In this document: positions 10,975 through 25,300 of the stretch, one piece after another
How the letters are laid out: the number at the start of each line of letters is the position of its first letter
How positions within the stretch are numbered: the stretch's first letter is position 1
Assembly (NCBI GenBank): GCA_914767885.1
Contig: CAJZBQ010000002.1
Location: forward strand, 620,001 to 684,000
Direction: 5' to 3'
Origin: Blepharisma stoltei
Taxonomy: Eukaryota > Ciliophora > Heterotrichea > Heterotrichida > Blepharismidae
Length of the DNA stretch: 64,000 bases
Translations under genes and position numbers: made by a program
The notes under the pieces: generated by a model
The model's database searches: none
Told to the model about the DNA's origin: nothing
What the model saw: the letters and a program-made list of their open reading frames with translations, nothing else

Positions 10975-11095
10975 TTACTAAGATGGAATAAAGAAGCAGA
11001 TTGTTGCTAATCAAAACAGTTTATTTTAATTCATGAGAGTTAGAAATAATATTTAGCCTATATCTTCTTATATGCTAAACTATAATTAAATAAAG

Positions 11096-11950
11096 ATGTT
11101 GGGAATGCTTATAGAAAAAAGTGGACAAGAACTTAACGGGATATCAGCAATTTTTCCATTCATGATTCTTGGAAGAGTTTTATTATGTGTAAATCAAGTT
11201 TCGGCAAGCAGTAGAATGATGACAGAAAATCTTTGTATTTTCTATTCATTTATATTTTACTTCGAATGTGCTAATATTATTTGAATATATCATCTCTTTT
11301 TAGAGAATAAGTCAAAGTGATTTTTGTCTTTTGTATGCATACCAATTTTTTGTGAACTCCAAATTTATTTATTCATATTTCTTTCTCAAAAAGATCAGAT
11401 CAGCCCAGTCACATTTATTTCTATTATAGCATTATCATGGATTTCCTATTGAATCGTGGCATTATTTATGTTTGTTACTTCAAAACTCGTTGACGATAAA
11501 AGTATTCAATTTTTGACTTACTTAGTATTGATAATTATCCAATCTCTTTATAATAATTACACAGCCTGATATTTTGAATGATTCATTATGCGTTGTGTGT
11601 TTTGGATATATGAAGCAATATGTCTATCAAGCTTTATTTATTTTTCAAGCTACTTAATAATAAAATATTTATCAAAATTCACTACTTCCAACAAAAATTT
11701 GAAATACTTTGATTCTCTAATTTCAAAATTTTTAGAAGAAGAAGAAATGGGATATATTAAATTGGCCTGCTGATCATTGTTTTTTTGTGTAGAGTATAAT
11801 GTTATTTATCGGATTATAGCTAATTGGCCATCATGAATGACAACTGAACTTATACTTTTTTCAACTTCAGTTAGCTTTGGATGGCTTTTATTCCTTACTC
11901 CTCCTTTAAATGATAATGCAGCAAAATGAGCAAATTTAACAATTTTATAA
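11096..11950 (+). CDS. Polytopic membrane protein, unknown family
   Basis: Reading TGA as Trp at eight or more positions gives a 284-residue protein, very hydrophobic, with about seven predicted membrane segments (for example FPFMILGRVLLCV, SFIFYFECANIIWIYHLFL, FLSFVCIPIFCELQIYLFIFL and SLFFCVEYNVIYRIIANW). The stop is TAA at 11948. With standard-code reading it falls into fragments. I do not recognise the family; a transporter or receptor-like role would be a guess. It follows the SNARE gene by about 120 bp on the same strand. Confidence 0.65.
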
Positions 11951-13246
11951 AATCAAAATTGTATATATTTGAAAGGGAAACCCAATTTAATTATTCAATT
12001 TATGTTTTAGTTTGCAAGTTGTCTAAATCAATATAACTATCTCAAGGTCTCATTATTATGATCGTTAATTATGTATCAAAATGCTATATATTAAAAATGT
12101 TTCCCTTTAGCAATAGGATTAATATATACAATGGCTTGGCTAGCTATCCAAAGATTGAGGGAGTTAGAGAAACATTTGACTTAAAAAACTATGAAACTCA
12201 TTATGTTTTAAATATTTTTGCTTGCTACACTCAAATTCAAATGATTTATAATTTTTTTTGAATTTTTAGGATGTTTTTAAACGAATAAAGCATCTTACTT
12301 CTACCCCTATCTCTGTGAACAAATTATTTGGGAATTCTTTGGAAAATATATAACTTATAATAAATTATAAAGCGACCTCTAGCTAATTCTGTTGAGTTTT
12401 AAACAATTTGCATTCTAAAACATAAATTTTACAATTGAACATTCAGATTTTTGTGAATTGAGAACTTTTTAAATTTCGAACAAAAATTACTAAAAATTTA
12501 ATATAAACTTTCTAAAAAAACAAATCTTTATTTTAGTTTACTCATGGAGGGAGGGGGAAAGTTAAAATGCTTTTTAATTATAATAAATTTTAATATTGCT
12601 AAACGGCATCAGAGCATGAAGCCCTTTTTACAAAAATTTTATAATAAACTAAATTATATGCATATTTTGATGAGGTAGCTTAAGATTCAAAGCACTCATA
12701 ATAAAGAGTTTTACTTAATTCGTTATTATGAAGGGCCAACTTGGTGCTTAGAAAAATAGTTACTGAACTTTATTTAATGGGTAAAAAATATAGAAGGAGC
12801 TGAAGAAAAATTATAAACCCCCCCCCCCCCCCCTCCGTGAGCGAACAAAAAAAATTTTGTTCGCTCACGGAGGGGGGTTAATTTTTTTTTTTTAAAAAAA
12901 ATTTATATATAAATTTTATAAAAAATATATTTTTTTCGAAATTTAAAAAAATCCTAATTTGCAAAAATTGGGAAGCAAATATTAATTTAATTTTGCAAAT
13001 TTATGTTTTAAAACGCAATTTGTTTAAATTAAACAGAATTAGCTCTAGATTTCATTATACTAATTATCACTTATATATCAAAATTTTTTTCCATTAAAAT
13101 TTTTTTCTATTAAAAAAATTTTTGTTCACTCACGGAGGGGTGGGTTTTTGGTCAAAAAATGGCGATTTTTCTAATGGTTTTGTTCGCTCACGGGGGGGGG
13201 GGGGGGGAGTAAGCAAAAAAACATAGCTAATTAAAATCCAGCTTAA
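11951..13246. other. Mostly non-coding, with one complete mobile element
   Basis: A 67-codon frame at 12058-12261 (MIVNYVSKCYILKMFPF…) is too weak to call. The element at 12817-13209 occupies the right part and ends 37 bases before the stop of the next gene. The remainder is AT-rich. Confidence 0.5.
12817..13209. mobile_element. CCGTGAGCGAAC-family element, complete, intergenic
   Basis: TAA flanks both ends (12814-12816 and 13210-13212). The left end is a hairpin: CCCCTCCGTGAGCGAAC, an AAAAAAAATTTT centre and the inverse copy. The right end has two direct copies of the end motif near 13125 and 13180, separated by the TTGGTCAAAAAATGGCGATT spacer. The core is AT-rich and non-coding, 393 bp in all. 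It lies just downstream of the ubiquitin-like-domain gene. Confidence 0.85.
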
Positions 13247-15340
13247 CTAGCCGGCAGAAATGAGGTCTTTCTGCTCAACAAGGCATAAAAATAACGGATC
13301 ACTGAATCCCTTATTAGCATTGGGATTTGTTAATCCAAAAATAAAGTTGCTTGTCATAATTTTCCCCCTTTGCTTAGCTGCTTGCAAGCTATTTGCTGGA
13401 GGATTATTGGCATTAAACTCAAGATCAACAGTTTCCTTGCATTTCTTAATAAATTGGCTATTAGTTCCATTTCCTTGAGGAGGAATTTCATATCCTTCAA
13501 TTCATGGAATATTATAATTTATTTGCTTTCGAAACACAGGAATCCATAACTCAGTGGGAGCTTCTACTTTTTCACCAAAGTTGGCAAAAATATCTTCGAA
13601 AAAGCTGTAAATATCCGTTCTGTTTCTTTTAGTCCATACTTTCAGCTCACCCTTTAAATCCTCTGATTGGATAAAAACTGCTGCCAAAGAGGGTTGGCTT
13701 GTAGGAATTTTATAAATTTCCAGATTAAACAATTTGAAAGCTTCAATCTCATTTGAATTAAAGCACAGAAACCTATATGGCCTGCCTGAAATTGATTGAA
13801 TTGAATCACTGCATGACTTCCATTTGAACGATAAATCCAAAACCGAAATTGAGGATTTTCCAACTGGAGCTAAGTCCACTGAGAGCTTATTACTGTGAAG
13901 AAATTTTTCACATTCTTCATGCTTGGATAGCACCTTGCCCTTTATACTTGTAAAATTATAAGAATCAGCGGAGTTTATAATTTCCAACATATTAGTTATA
14001 TCCTCTTGCAAGCGAGCTCCGTCACTTTGGGGCACAGAAATTGAATTTTTAGGAATGTTTCCAAATATATTTAATATTCCGTTCAATAAACACTGCCTAT
14101 TCCCAATTTCTAGCATTTGCTCACAAACAATGTCTCGAAATTCGACTCTTTCATTGCTTAGCTCGATGATGGTGCTTGCTCTTAAGTTAAACTGGTGAGG
14201 AACTTCTGTATTTTTTCCTTTTTCATATTTTGGTTTTGCAAGATTGTTAATTTTTTCATTGAACATATTAGGGCCTTTTCCGTTAACCTTTGCTTCTTCT
14301 CAGCCATAATTTAATGAATATTCATTTGGGCTGTGCTCTCCAGGAGTAAACATTTCATTGATATAATCTTCAGCCATGTCGACGCTTTCGATCCTCACCA
14401 ATGAAGATTTTGAAATTAAACTTGATTTTTTCTTCTCATATTGGCAAGCGCTTATTAGATTTTCTGCTACTTTATTGAGATTGCAACCATTAGTAAAATC
14501 TGTTAATAATTCTTCATAGATTAACTTTGAAAGTCTTTCTTCGTAGACTGATTTTCTTTGAGATTGAAGTTTTTTAGTCCTATCTAAACTTTTTGAAATT
14601 TGGAGTTTAGTTTCTATTTCTTCAATAAGTAAAGACTCCACCATAAAATCGAGCTTACTTTCATTTATTATGTGCTCAACAATACCTCTTAAAATTGCTT
14701 CATACATGCTAGCTTCTAAGAGTTCAAATGATTTTAAGCTCAAGCATCTAAATGAGTCTCTGAACAACTTTTGCTCTCTCAATTCCATTTCTTTATTGAT
14801 CCACTGAGTGAGCTCAGACTGCATGCCATTCAAAAAATGATTTAAAAGCTCTTCATATAATATTTGGCTTACTCCATTTTCAATGGTATGGAGTTTTCTT
14901 AAGGTATATTTATTTTCATAAGGATCTTTAAATTCTTTATTTAACAATGAATTTGGCATAGCAATTGCTTTATTTTGAGGCGTTCTGCCCAGAGTATTTT
15001 CTGCAGCCGATTCAACATCTAAGTTTTTATCAAGAGATGTTGAAACTTTTATTTTTTTCCTGTTTGGGCTAATTGCATTTATGGCTGATCTTGAACTTGA
15101 ATTGACGCATCCTCCCCCTTTTATAGCTAAATTAAGTGAAACTGTTTTTCCATGGCTTAATTTATAGAAATGAAATGAGTGTTTATCTTCTAGGATCTTG
15201 GCTTGAGAAACCAAATAAAATTCTTTAATAGGAATATTGGTAAGTCTAGAAACCTTCGTTTTAAAGCTTAAAACAGTTTCTTGAGATGATATATCAATGG
15301 CCACATGCTTTCCGTTAATTTCTTTTAAGTATATTTGCAT
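13247..15340 (-). CDS. Ubiquitin-like-domain protein, 697 aa
   Basis: A single frame of 698 codons including two TGA read as Trp (after SLNYG and after INYNIP). Residues 1-75 (MQIYLKEINGKHVAIDISSQETVLSFKTKVSRLTNIPIKEFYLVSQAKIL…) fit a ubiquitin-like domain: MQIYLK strand, the helix with FKTKV, and LSHGKTVSLNLAIKGGG, which ends in a Gly-rich run like a ubiquitin tail but is internal. The remaining 600 residues are helical and Lys/Glu/Ser-rich with no domain I recognise, and end LVEQKDLISAG. N-terminal UBL domains often target proteins to the proteasome or other ubiquitin receptors. Function is not known. Confidence 0.7.
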
Positions 15341-15901
15341 TTTATTGAAAACTGATGAAAGCTCTTCCTTTTTTTATTTAAATGGAATTTCTTATGCTTA
15401 AGAATACCAAATGCAATTTTTTACAATTTATTAAACATCTTACTGGAAATAAGTAAACCATAATAATATGAGACCAGCGAATAAACTGATTAATAAAAAT
15501 TATAGCAGATGAGCTAACTAATTATCTATAGACTGTTAATTAATTTAAGCTTAATTGATAAAAATTGATGGCAAGGAGAATTAGGAAATAATTGAATTGA
15601 ATTATATAAATAGTGTTACTCTTTTATTATCTAATTATGATTGCTATTGAGGGTTATGCAATGCGTTTAAATTAATAGGATTTGTTTTTGCTTAATATGA
15701 CATATCAACACATAATTTTCAAGGAAGCCAAAGAAAACCTATAAGAGAGTAATAAATTTCTCGCTAGTAAAGAAATAGCCTATTTACCTACTTATTCTAG
15801 GCAATAAACATGAAACCAAAAATTAAATCATTTTTAATTAGTGCATAATTTGCATCTTATTTTCCATATATTAAGTTGATAATAGTATTATCTTTGATCT
15901 T
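15341..15901. other. Intergenic AT-rich stretch
   Basis: No open frame, repeat or element end is recognisable here on either strand. Confidence 0.6.
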
Positions 15902-16201
15902 TTATAATCACGTGTGAATACTGCTAAACGCTGAAGGGTCTAGGTCATTTTCTAGAACCGAATTTTCTCTAGAATAAACCGTACTAATTGCCAATTTACC
16001 AAAAGATTCTGTACTTGTGCCAACTATTTTTTGATTTAGCACTAGTGCATAGATTTGGTCTTGGGTTTTTGAGTTATCCAAATTACCAGAGCAATGATCG
16101 GAGTAGCATAATTTTCATCAATTCCAATCTCAATTCTCCCTCGGTTCAGTTCAAGAATACAGATTTTCAACGCTTTCAAAGCCACTGCTTCGGCTTAGCA
16201 T
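15902..16201 (-). CDS. Possible hypothetical protein, 99 aa, Trp-rich
   Basis: Read with TGA as Trp, the minus strand gives MLSRSSGFESVENLYSWTEP… ending SSIHTWL with a TAA at 15902. The segment NWDWNWWKLCYSDHC has several TGA codons, so the frame is invisible with the standard code. A competing plus-strand frame at 15988-16221 overlaps it. I prefer the minus frame for its composition, but neither has a recognised family. Confidence 0.4.
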
Positions 16202-16321
16202 ATACTCTAGAGGATAAATGATGTGTTACACTGAAGTGCCATTATCAATAAAAAAGTGTGGTAAAATTTAAAGATATAAATTATGCAAAATTATAAAAAG
16301 GTCATACTAATAATTAACTAC

Positions 16322-19300
16322 TTAAGTCATCGGTGGATAATAATATTTTATTGGCTTTTGAGAAATTGTATTAGTTTCATCAAAGAAAATCGTACTTGGA
16401 GATTGCTCGCCTGCGTTAAGTGAAGTGAAATGGCTATCACCAAAGAAATCATTTATGTTATTTATTTCTACTCTCTTTGGGTTGACCTTTGCAGATCTAA
16501 GCGGTCGAGAACGCAAGCCTGCTTTCCCTTCCAATTTCTGCTTAATTACTTGGACTAATGTAATAATTGAGATAATTAAAGGAGCAACTGTTTGAATGCC
16601 CATAATTGAAATTACCGTATACATCACAGAGTTATCTAAGTATCCCAGGCTCTCTCCACTCATATCAAACAAATACCCAGAGAGCAAAAAGAAAACGACT
16701 GTGATCCCGATTTCAGATAAAGCATTGGCCCATTGCATAACAGGGTTATCAAAAGGAGCATAAACTATTATATAAAAAGTAAACTAAATATGGAATACTG
16801 CAATACATAAAATAACTCCGATTGTCAGCTGAGTATAAGGAGAACCGCTAAAGAAAACGAAAGACACTAAATAGACATTTCTCCTTAAAAAGAAAAGAGT
16901 GTAATACTGGGTGCTGAGTAAACCATTGTCATTTTTAAATTCATAGAAAAATGAGCCTCAAACATCATGAAAGCTTTTATTATTCTTTTCAGTGACCTTG
17001 TTCATATTTCTATATGAAAAAATAGCTAAAGATATAGGAGAAATAATTAACAATACCTACATAAAATATACTGTAAATATAAAACACATAAGGGTGTTTG
17101 TTATTTCAATAGGACTGTTTTGGAGCGATTTCCAATTCTGCATTGCTGTTAATAGTCCAATTACTGCTGCAAATCCAATATCAAGGTAAGACTGCACCCA
17201 AAATCTCAAAAACGTAGAAAACTTGTACTGCTTGAGAATTGCGTCAAATTTTTTCCCGATATACCTTTCTGAACATTTGGCGAGGAAATATATAATAGGG
17301 AAAATGCCAATTATATAGCATAGGACGGTTATAGTAATTGCCCGAGGATGGCGCTATCTTGCGCCATCCTCGGGCAATTCAAAAAATGGCCCCACACCGG
17401 GAATTGAACCCACGTGTGGGCCATTTTTGTTATGTGGAGAACATCGACTTTCACGTACCAAAATGGCCCCCCACACGTGGGTTCAATTCCCGGTGTGGGG
17501 TCATTTTTTAAATTGCCCGAGGATGGCTCAAGATAGCGCCATCCTCGGGCAATTACAATAGTTGGTTTCCTGCATTTATTAAAATCAAGTCATTGCTGAA
17601 CCCAAATTTAACAGCATCTGCGTAAGGTGTGTGCCCCTGGCTTTGGTCTACAAAGAAATCGAATAAGTTGGGTATTAAATTCGCGTTATTCATGGCGTTA
17701 AAAAAGGAGTAAATATTGTCTGAAATTGGTAAGCCACTTATTGGGATAAAATACAAATAAGAAATGGTATTCAAAATTGCCCATAGCCCAGATGAGTTGG
17801 GATTGAAGCACGACACAGCTACACTTACCCCAATAGCTGCTTGAGTCCCAGCAGAGACTTGGTTTGAAGTGATAGAGCTTTGCTGCTGCGATGATGTTAA
17901 AAGGGATTTATTAAGGATCCCAGTCAGAGCTGAGTCTTTAAGCATTCCATTGGAAGTTGAGAGTACCTGAGTCAAATCATTGAAAAGGAGAGTGATTTGA
18001 GTGCCATAACTTACAGATGCCCCGAAGGTGCAGGTGATGAGATAATAGGTATTATTTATCATAGTTATATTCCAAGAAATAATAATTCCTTTACTAATTT
18101 TTAAGGTTATTTGGCTCTCTGTAAGTTGATTCATCAAGGTATCATTAACATTAGAAATTAGTCTTGGGTCTCCCCTATTGGTAACGCAGTCACCAAGGAC
18201 ACCGAAGGGTTCACCTGCTTTGTCCTTTCCAACTCCGAACCCTTCCTTTCCCTCGAGGTAAAATCTAATCCCAAAATGGGCTAAGGGCTAGACTCTGCAC
18301 ACAACCAGAATTGCTTACCTAGCATTGCCGTCCTTTTAGGTTAGCAAAACCTTGCCGGATATAATTAAAATAGGGCTCGAAACTGTCTGGCCGAGAGGCC
18401 AGACCCAAGTTGAGACGCCATATTTTAATTATGATTCATCAAGGTATCAGAGAAATTTAAAGCTATAGTATTATCATAGTTTACAGTCAAGTTCACGCTG
18501 AAGCTAACATAGAGGCATGAAGTCGATTTTTTACCATATCCAGGTTTGCATACACATAGTTGTGAGTCAAGAATTGCATTTTCGACACAACTATCGCATT
18601 CAAGCTCTCCTGTGCATGATTTACATAAGTCAGGACAGTCATAACATATGTGATCGCTAGCATATTGATTTGATGGACAAGATTGGCAAGAATCAGCTGT
18701 TGAATTTCAGACTAGGCTGTCTGTACATTGACAGTCTGCAGGATTAGAAGTGCCATTTTTGCATGTTGTACATGATCCGCTATTATATGAGTCACAGACC
18801 AAGCATTTTTTATCATAACACAAATTGCATTTGCTGCCTGAATCCTTGCAGCTTTTGCAAATTGCATTGCAGCTTGAGCAAGTATTATAGGCAGGCCCAA
18901 TTCAGAACTGACTAATCAAACAATTCGGAATGCAGACTCCATTAATCGGACAAGCCTGGCAGGTTTCTTTGCACGAAGCTATAGGAAGTGCAAGGCTGGA
19001 TATTAACTTTACAATATTATAACCTTGGATTTCAAAAATGAACCCTTTGAAGAAGTTTAAATATTTGCTGCTTGCTTTTTGAGCCCCAATAGTGACTGTA
19101 ATCCCAGTTTTTAAGTCGTTGAAATAGTCGCTAATTGCGACTGATACACTATCAAAAACACCATTAACATAACAGCTAACTACAGTATTGGCAGACTGAT
19201 AATCTGTTGTAAAAGCTATGTGGTTCCACTCTGAAACTTTGAGAATATTTAGTGATGTGAAGGCGATTTTCCCATTTGAATTAAATAGAAGCTCAAGCTG

Positions 19301-22300
19301 TGCATATCCCGCTTTTAACATTATTGAAAAAACAGTGCTCAGTGATGCATCTTGCTTTATTATTAGTATACCGTCATCTTTTTCAGGATTGATTCAGATA
19401 CTTATGGTGAATGAACTTGTAAAATTCAAAACTGTTGAAGTAAGATTTGTAAAAATGGGGAGATGCATAACTGAAGTGGAGCCATCGAAATAAAACCCCC
19501 TTAATGGAGCAGCAATTGGATCCTCAGAGTCATAGGTTGGATAGAAATCTTGACTATTCCCAGTCATGGCTTGGATCTGGCTTTGCGAGTCAGTAAGGAC
19601 TCCTTTCAAAGAATTGAATGACAGATCAAAAATGAAAGTCTTACCAAGGACGCATTTAGAGCCACTCACAACATATCCTACAGGACAACTTGCCAAGCAC
19701 TGCCCGGAATACAAATATAATCCACTCGGACAGGTATCAATACATTTTCCAGAGCTCGTAAAATACCCACTTGCACAAGATACACAGTTGCTGTTCCCTG
19801 CCGCTGTGCACTTATCGCATGAGACATCGCATTGACTGCAAACCTCATTTGCAGTGTCCCAAAAATAATTATCATCGCATACGCACACAATGCCTGCTAA
19901 ATGAGCATTCGTCATGCAGGTGATACAAACTGAGCTGTAATCGTCACACACACTGCATATGACATCTTGGCATAAATTGCAGTTCTTATCATACCTCACA
20001 CAACCCCAGTTGCATTGAGTTTGGCAAGCTTGGCATGATGTCCCATCCCAATAATTAGAAAGCTCACAGTCAGGAAGGCAAACGTTTGCCAGCGCAATTG
20101 GGCAGACAGAGCAGCCTGAGCATGAAGAAAAGAGGATGAGATCAGCAGCGCTTTTTTGAGAATTGTAGACAGCAAAGCTTCATAAGAACCCTGTGTAGAA
20201 ATTTGAGGAAGAGGATAGGGTTGAAAGAGTTGCTCCGATTGAGATGAAAAAGGAGGATTGGATGTCTTGAAACCAGGACGATGTAAGATCAGGAGAGTTA
20301 TCTAATGAGGTGTCGACATAAAAGAGAATTTGCTGTGCTGGAGTGTCACTAATAATGCTGCTCGCCATGAGGAAATTCCAAGTTGAAAGGGTAACTGCGA
20401 GGGAGCTGCTTGAGTAGCTAGCATAAACTCCACTCTTCATCTTTATTGTAAGAGAAGGGAAGCCACCAGTGACCAATGAAAAATTAATAAGGTTGACAAC
20501 TGAATTTGTACTGTCTTGTTTGCTGAAAATGCACCCTGAATTAGAGTGGGGTCTAATCCAAGCTACAAAAGTGAAAATCGGACTTATGGTCAAATATGGA
20601 GCGACATCTTTCGATTTCATATATGATGTTCCTCTAAAATAGTATCCTCTGTATTCTGCAGCATAAGGGTCTGAAGTCTTATAATAAGGATAAAAGCTGC
20701 TTTCAACTCCAGCATATAGTGGAATGTTCGATTGAGAATCAGTCACTTGGTCTTTAATTTGAAGCGGCTTGAAGCTAAACACAAAATCATTGCTAAGTGT
20801 GCATGAGATAGAAGAAGAGCTGTATCCAAGTGGACAAAAGCTAACGCACACATTTGAAAGCATAAGCAAAGGGGAGGCACACTTAACACACCCTGTGAAG
20901 GTAAAGTCTGTGCATGATTCACAGACCGAGTTGCACAAGTCACAAGTCTCAGTGGCCTCAACTCATAAAGCATTTTGATTGCATTGGCACTGAGTCCCAA
21001 CAAAGTCAGCATTTGTAATACAAGTCAAACAGTTGCCTGAAAAAGATGTGCAGGAGTAGCATTCTTTTTGTAGGCAAAGTCTACAGGTTTGGTCAGTTCT
21101 GCATCCGTGAGTTCCACAAGAAGTTTTGCATGTTGAGCAAGTTGTTGTGTCAGGGTACTGCCAAATTGGGCAATAACTCGAGCAAAATGAGCCAGCGGGG
21201 CAACTGACGCAAGGACTGGTTGTGCAACTAGACGCGGGTCAGTCATCATCTTTATGGGTTTCATCGTTAAACACTTTTAAGCTTCACAGAAATCCTTGAA
21301 ATCCGATTGTTGACGAGCTAGAGATCATCCCCAAGTTCAAGATTGAAGAAGAAGCATCTCTAAAGTATGTATTTGAGGCAGACGTCATGGTAGTGAGTAG
21401 AGAACTATCAATATAAATGCTAACTGTAGTGGCTCCGCTTACTTCAATAAAGGCAGTGAAGGCGAAATAATGCCAACTTCCCATAGTATTTGTGGAAGCA
21501 ATAGCTGTCAGAGTTGATGCGTCATTTAAAGTTATCACTAAAATAAGAAATCCTGAAGAGTCAATTGTGAGTTTGAGGAACTCAGTTGATCCACTTGATT
21601 TCAGGAGTATGGCTCCTTGTCCCTGTGGATAGGTCCAAGCTAGAATAGTAGAGCAAGGACTAAAAATAGATTGCGAAGTCATTTTCATGAGACTATTTCC
21701 ATTGAAAAAGTATCCTCTATTAATTGCAGGCACTGGATCATTCGCATCAAAGTTTGGATACTTGCCAGTGTTATCAATTCCAACGTCAAACCCATTCAAG
21801 GTATCAAGCACAATATAATCATTGAAGCTCAAATTTAGAATGAGGCTGTGATCAAGCTGGCAAGTATTTGCACCTTTTATAAATCCATCAGGGCATTGCG
21901 TATCACATAACATGCTTCCAAAAAGATAGTATCCAGATATGCATTGGCTACACGAATTATAGTCTGAAGATGTGCATGTAGAGCAACCAGAGAAGCAGTC
22001 TAAGCAGGTAGATCCGCTTGAGGATAAGTAATATGTTGAATCACAAGTACATGGCGTCCCACTTGCGTGAGCAACACATTCATAACAATCACCTGCATAG
22101 AAGCTTGAGCATTTATTACACAAAGGATCATCACATATATTGCAAGATGTTCCTCGCACACACCCATATGAGCATGAAGTTAGGCAAGGCTTAGTCCCAG
22201 AATCAACATAATAGGTGATGTCTGCATTTCATAGACATGATGTCCCAGATCCTCCACAAATATCTGCTGAGTATTCAGTTGAAAAGCTGCTCACAGCATA

Positions 22301-25300
22301 ATTTCATAGTTTAAAAGTATAAACAAAGCCATCAAAAAATGAATTTTGACTTTTTCCAATATACAAATACCTTCCATTTTGATCTCTAACAATGTTGTTT
22401 GCAACTGAGGTCGTTCTATTCTATTAGATTTATACGCTTAACGTCCCTTACGGGGTTGCCCATCCCAGAGCTTCCGCCTGCCTATGGCGCATCGGGCCCA
22501 CCGGCCTCTGGGTCGACCAGCTTTGCTACGCCAAGGTGCACCTAGTCGCAGGTGTTGCCGACTTCGACGGCTCATGACTGAGCTACTTCGCTTGAGGACA
22601 TGGGTTGCCATTCCGAAAATCCATAAAAAATGGATTTTCTGGTAGGCTCTCGGCAAAAAGGAAAACACGAAGCCTGGGACGTAACGCCCAGTTTCACGCT
22701 AGGGAGTTGCCCGATTGGTCCTAACGGACTCTGCTGAGCTTCCCCTTTCCAACTCACGTGCCTCCTTCCCATGAGGAAAAAACATCCCTGAAAATAGACT
22801 TGGGCTAGGCTCTGAGCTCCACCAGAATTGCTTACCTAGCATTGCTGTCCCTCTCTGAAATGCAAAACCTTGCCGGATATAATTAAAATATGAGTCAAGG
22901 CTGCATGGCCGGGAGGCCATGCCCAGACGAAGACGCCATATTTTAATTTGCAACTGAGGTCGTTCAGGAGACTGCATTGTTAACATAGAACTTAAGCGTT
23001 GTTGAAGCAGATGAATAAGCTGCAGTGGTGGATAAATACACTCAGTCAGAAAGAGATGCATCTGTTGAAGTTTCAAGAGAGACAACTTCAAGTTCAGTCT
23101 CCATCAGAAATGACACAGTCCCATTCGAATTTATAGAAATGATTGGATCTTTTTGAAAAATGTCTCCAGAAATAGGATAAACCCACAGTCCCACTGAAAA
23201 ATCATGAGAAAGGTAGATTGGCGCATCGGAAACCAAATATTGAGCTCCTGCAAAGTAAAGCCCTCTACTTTTAGCTGGAATGGGATCAGCAGGATCTGGG
23301 GAATTGAAGAATTGATATGTAGATGAATCTGTTGAAGTGACTAAAGTATCATAAGAGCCTTCAAAGCTTGTATCAAAATGCTCATTAAGAAATGGGACAT
23401 TTGCAGCCGTGCATGGAAGAGTTGAAAAGCCAGTAGGACAGCTCCGCAAGCAAATAGTCCCAACCAAAACATTGCTTCCTGCACATAAAGAACATTCAAA
23501 GTAAATTGTTGAAGCAGTAGCGCAATTGCTGCATAAGTTGTCGCATATATCACAGCTCTCAGTTGCATGGACCCAAATAGCATTTGAATTGCAAGCGCAA
23601 ATCATTCCTGACGGAGAAGCGTTGGGAATGCATCCAGTGCAATGCCCTGAGAAGGAAGTGCAGCTATAGCATGTTTTATCAGCACACAGTCTACAAGTGT
23701 CCCAACTTCGGCACCCCCTTGAACAAGAAAGTGCGGAATCACAGCTCCCACAACTTGAGCCGTTTTGAAATTGATTTATTGGGCATGTGCTGGGGCACAC
23801 TCCTCCAACTGGACAATTAGTACATCCAGAGCAAGAACTTGACCAATCTGCTGCGTTTTTGTTTTGGTCAGTATAAATTTTGAGAGTGTAAATAAATCCT
23901 TTGAGTCCATTTAGACTTGATGAATCTGAGCCAATATAAAGTTTACCCGAGTCAAAGAAATATACTGTAGCATCTGTGCCGGTAACTGCTGAGCTTGCAG
24001 CATTGTTTATATATGACTGGATTTGGTATGCTCCAGATGAAATTATTTGTCCTGTAAACGCCATTAAATTTCACTTACGCCCCCTTTGTTTGCAAAATAA
24101 AAAAATTTTTTTTTGCTTAAGGAGGAGGACTAATTTGTTTCTAAATGTTTTGTTGAAGTTTAAAAATTTATTCAATTTCAAATAAAGTTGTAAATTGCTA
24201 GCTGTTTAAAATTAAACAGAATTAACTAGAGACTTCATTAATAATATCGATTATATTCCAAATATGTTTTTTATAAAAATTTTTTGTTCAGTTATGGAGG
24301 TGGTTTTTAGGCAAAAAATAGGGATTTTTCAATGGTTTTTTCGCTCACGGTGAGGGGAGTTAGAAGTAAGAGAGGACCCACTGGTTTGGGTAAGAGTAAG
24401 CAAAGTTCGGTCCGATAAGTTGATTTTTAATGAAACTGCAGTGCTGCTGGTAATTTTAAAGGTCAGAATTTCAAGAGTCCCATCTTTTTTCAAGAATACA
24501 TATTGAGCATTCGTCCCGGTAGGACGAATTCAAATCGAAACAGTGAATCAAGGACTAATAAGGAAAGCGCCCCCTTGAAGTGAGTTTTTAGTGTTGAAGT
24601 AATAACCTCTATAGATTGCCGGGCTTGGGTCGCTGTTTTCTCAGAGCGGATAGAGATTGGTATTATCAAGGCCGACCGAAAGAGTTCCAACGTTAGTGAC
24701 AGTATCCAGTTGAATAATTTCATTCAGTGAAATGCTTAAACTTGGGTTGGAGGAAGAAGTACAAGTATTTCCTGATGAACTATCATAGCCATCAGGGCAT
24801 TCATTTGTACAGATTGTGTTCAGCAAATAGAAAGGAGAATTGCATGTTAAACATTGATTATATTGCGAGCCTGTCCCTGTTGCACAAGTTAAAGCCAATT
24901 TAATACAAGAAAACCCGCTTATATCGACAGTATACCCGGGATTGCAAGCACATGGGGTATTTCCTGCATTAGAAACGCATTGGGTGCAAAGACCAGCTGC
25001 AAATCCAGTGCATATGGCACACAATTTGTCATCGCATTGATTGCAAGAGCCAGTCCTTGTGCATCCTATTGTGCAGCTATTATCACAATCTGCACAATCA
25101 GCCCCATCGTAATATTGAGTTAAATTGCAAGTCCTCATGCATGTTACACCGCCACATATGTCATCAGTTGTTATAGTGAAGTCTACTGCCACGTTTCATA
25201 ATTTGAAATCAAATATATAGCCTTGAAAATAGCTCTGTGATGACTTTCCTATAAATAATTGCGTATTGATAACATCTCTATAAATCAATTTCGTATAAGT

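Noticed and set aside
12058-12261. 67-codon plus-strand frame after the polytopic membrane protein
   Set aside because: It is out of frame with the upstream gene, has no recognisable features, and I found no intron or IES joining them.
17390-17500. Possible tRNA gene
   Set aside because: Only a T-arm and acceptor-like stem are present, without D arm or anticodon arm, and the unit is duplicated in inverse.
22438-22772. Overlapping minus-strand frames in a GC-rich stretch
   Set aside because: They lie inside the S2 insertion bounded by a 19-bp target duplication; composition reflects the element, not coding.
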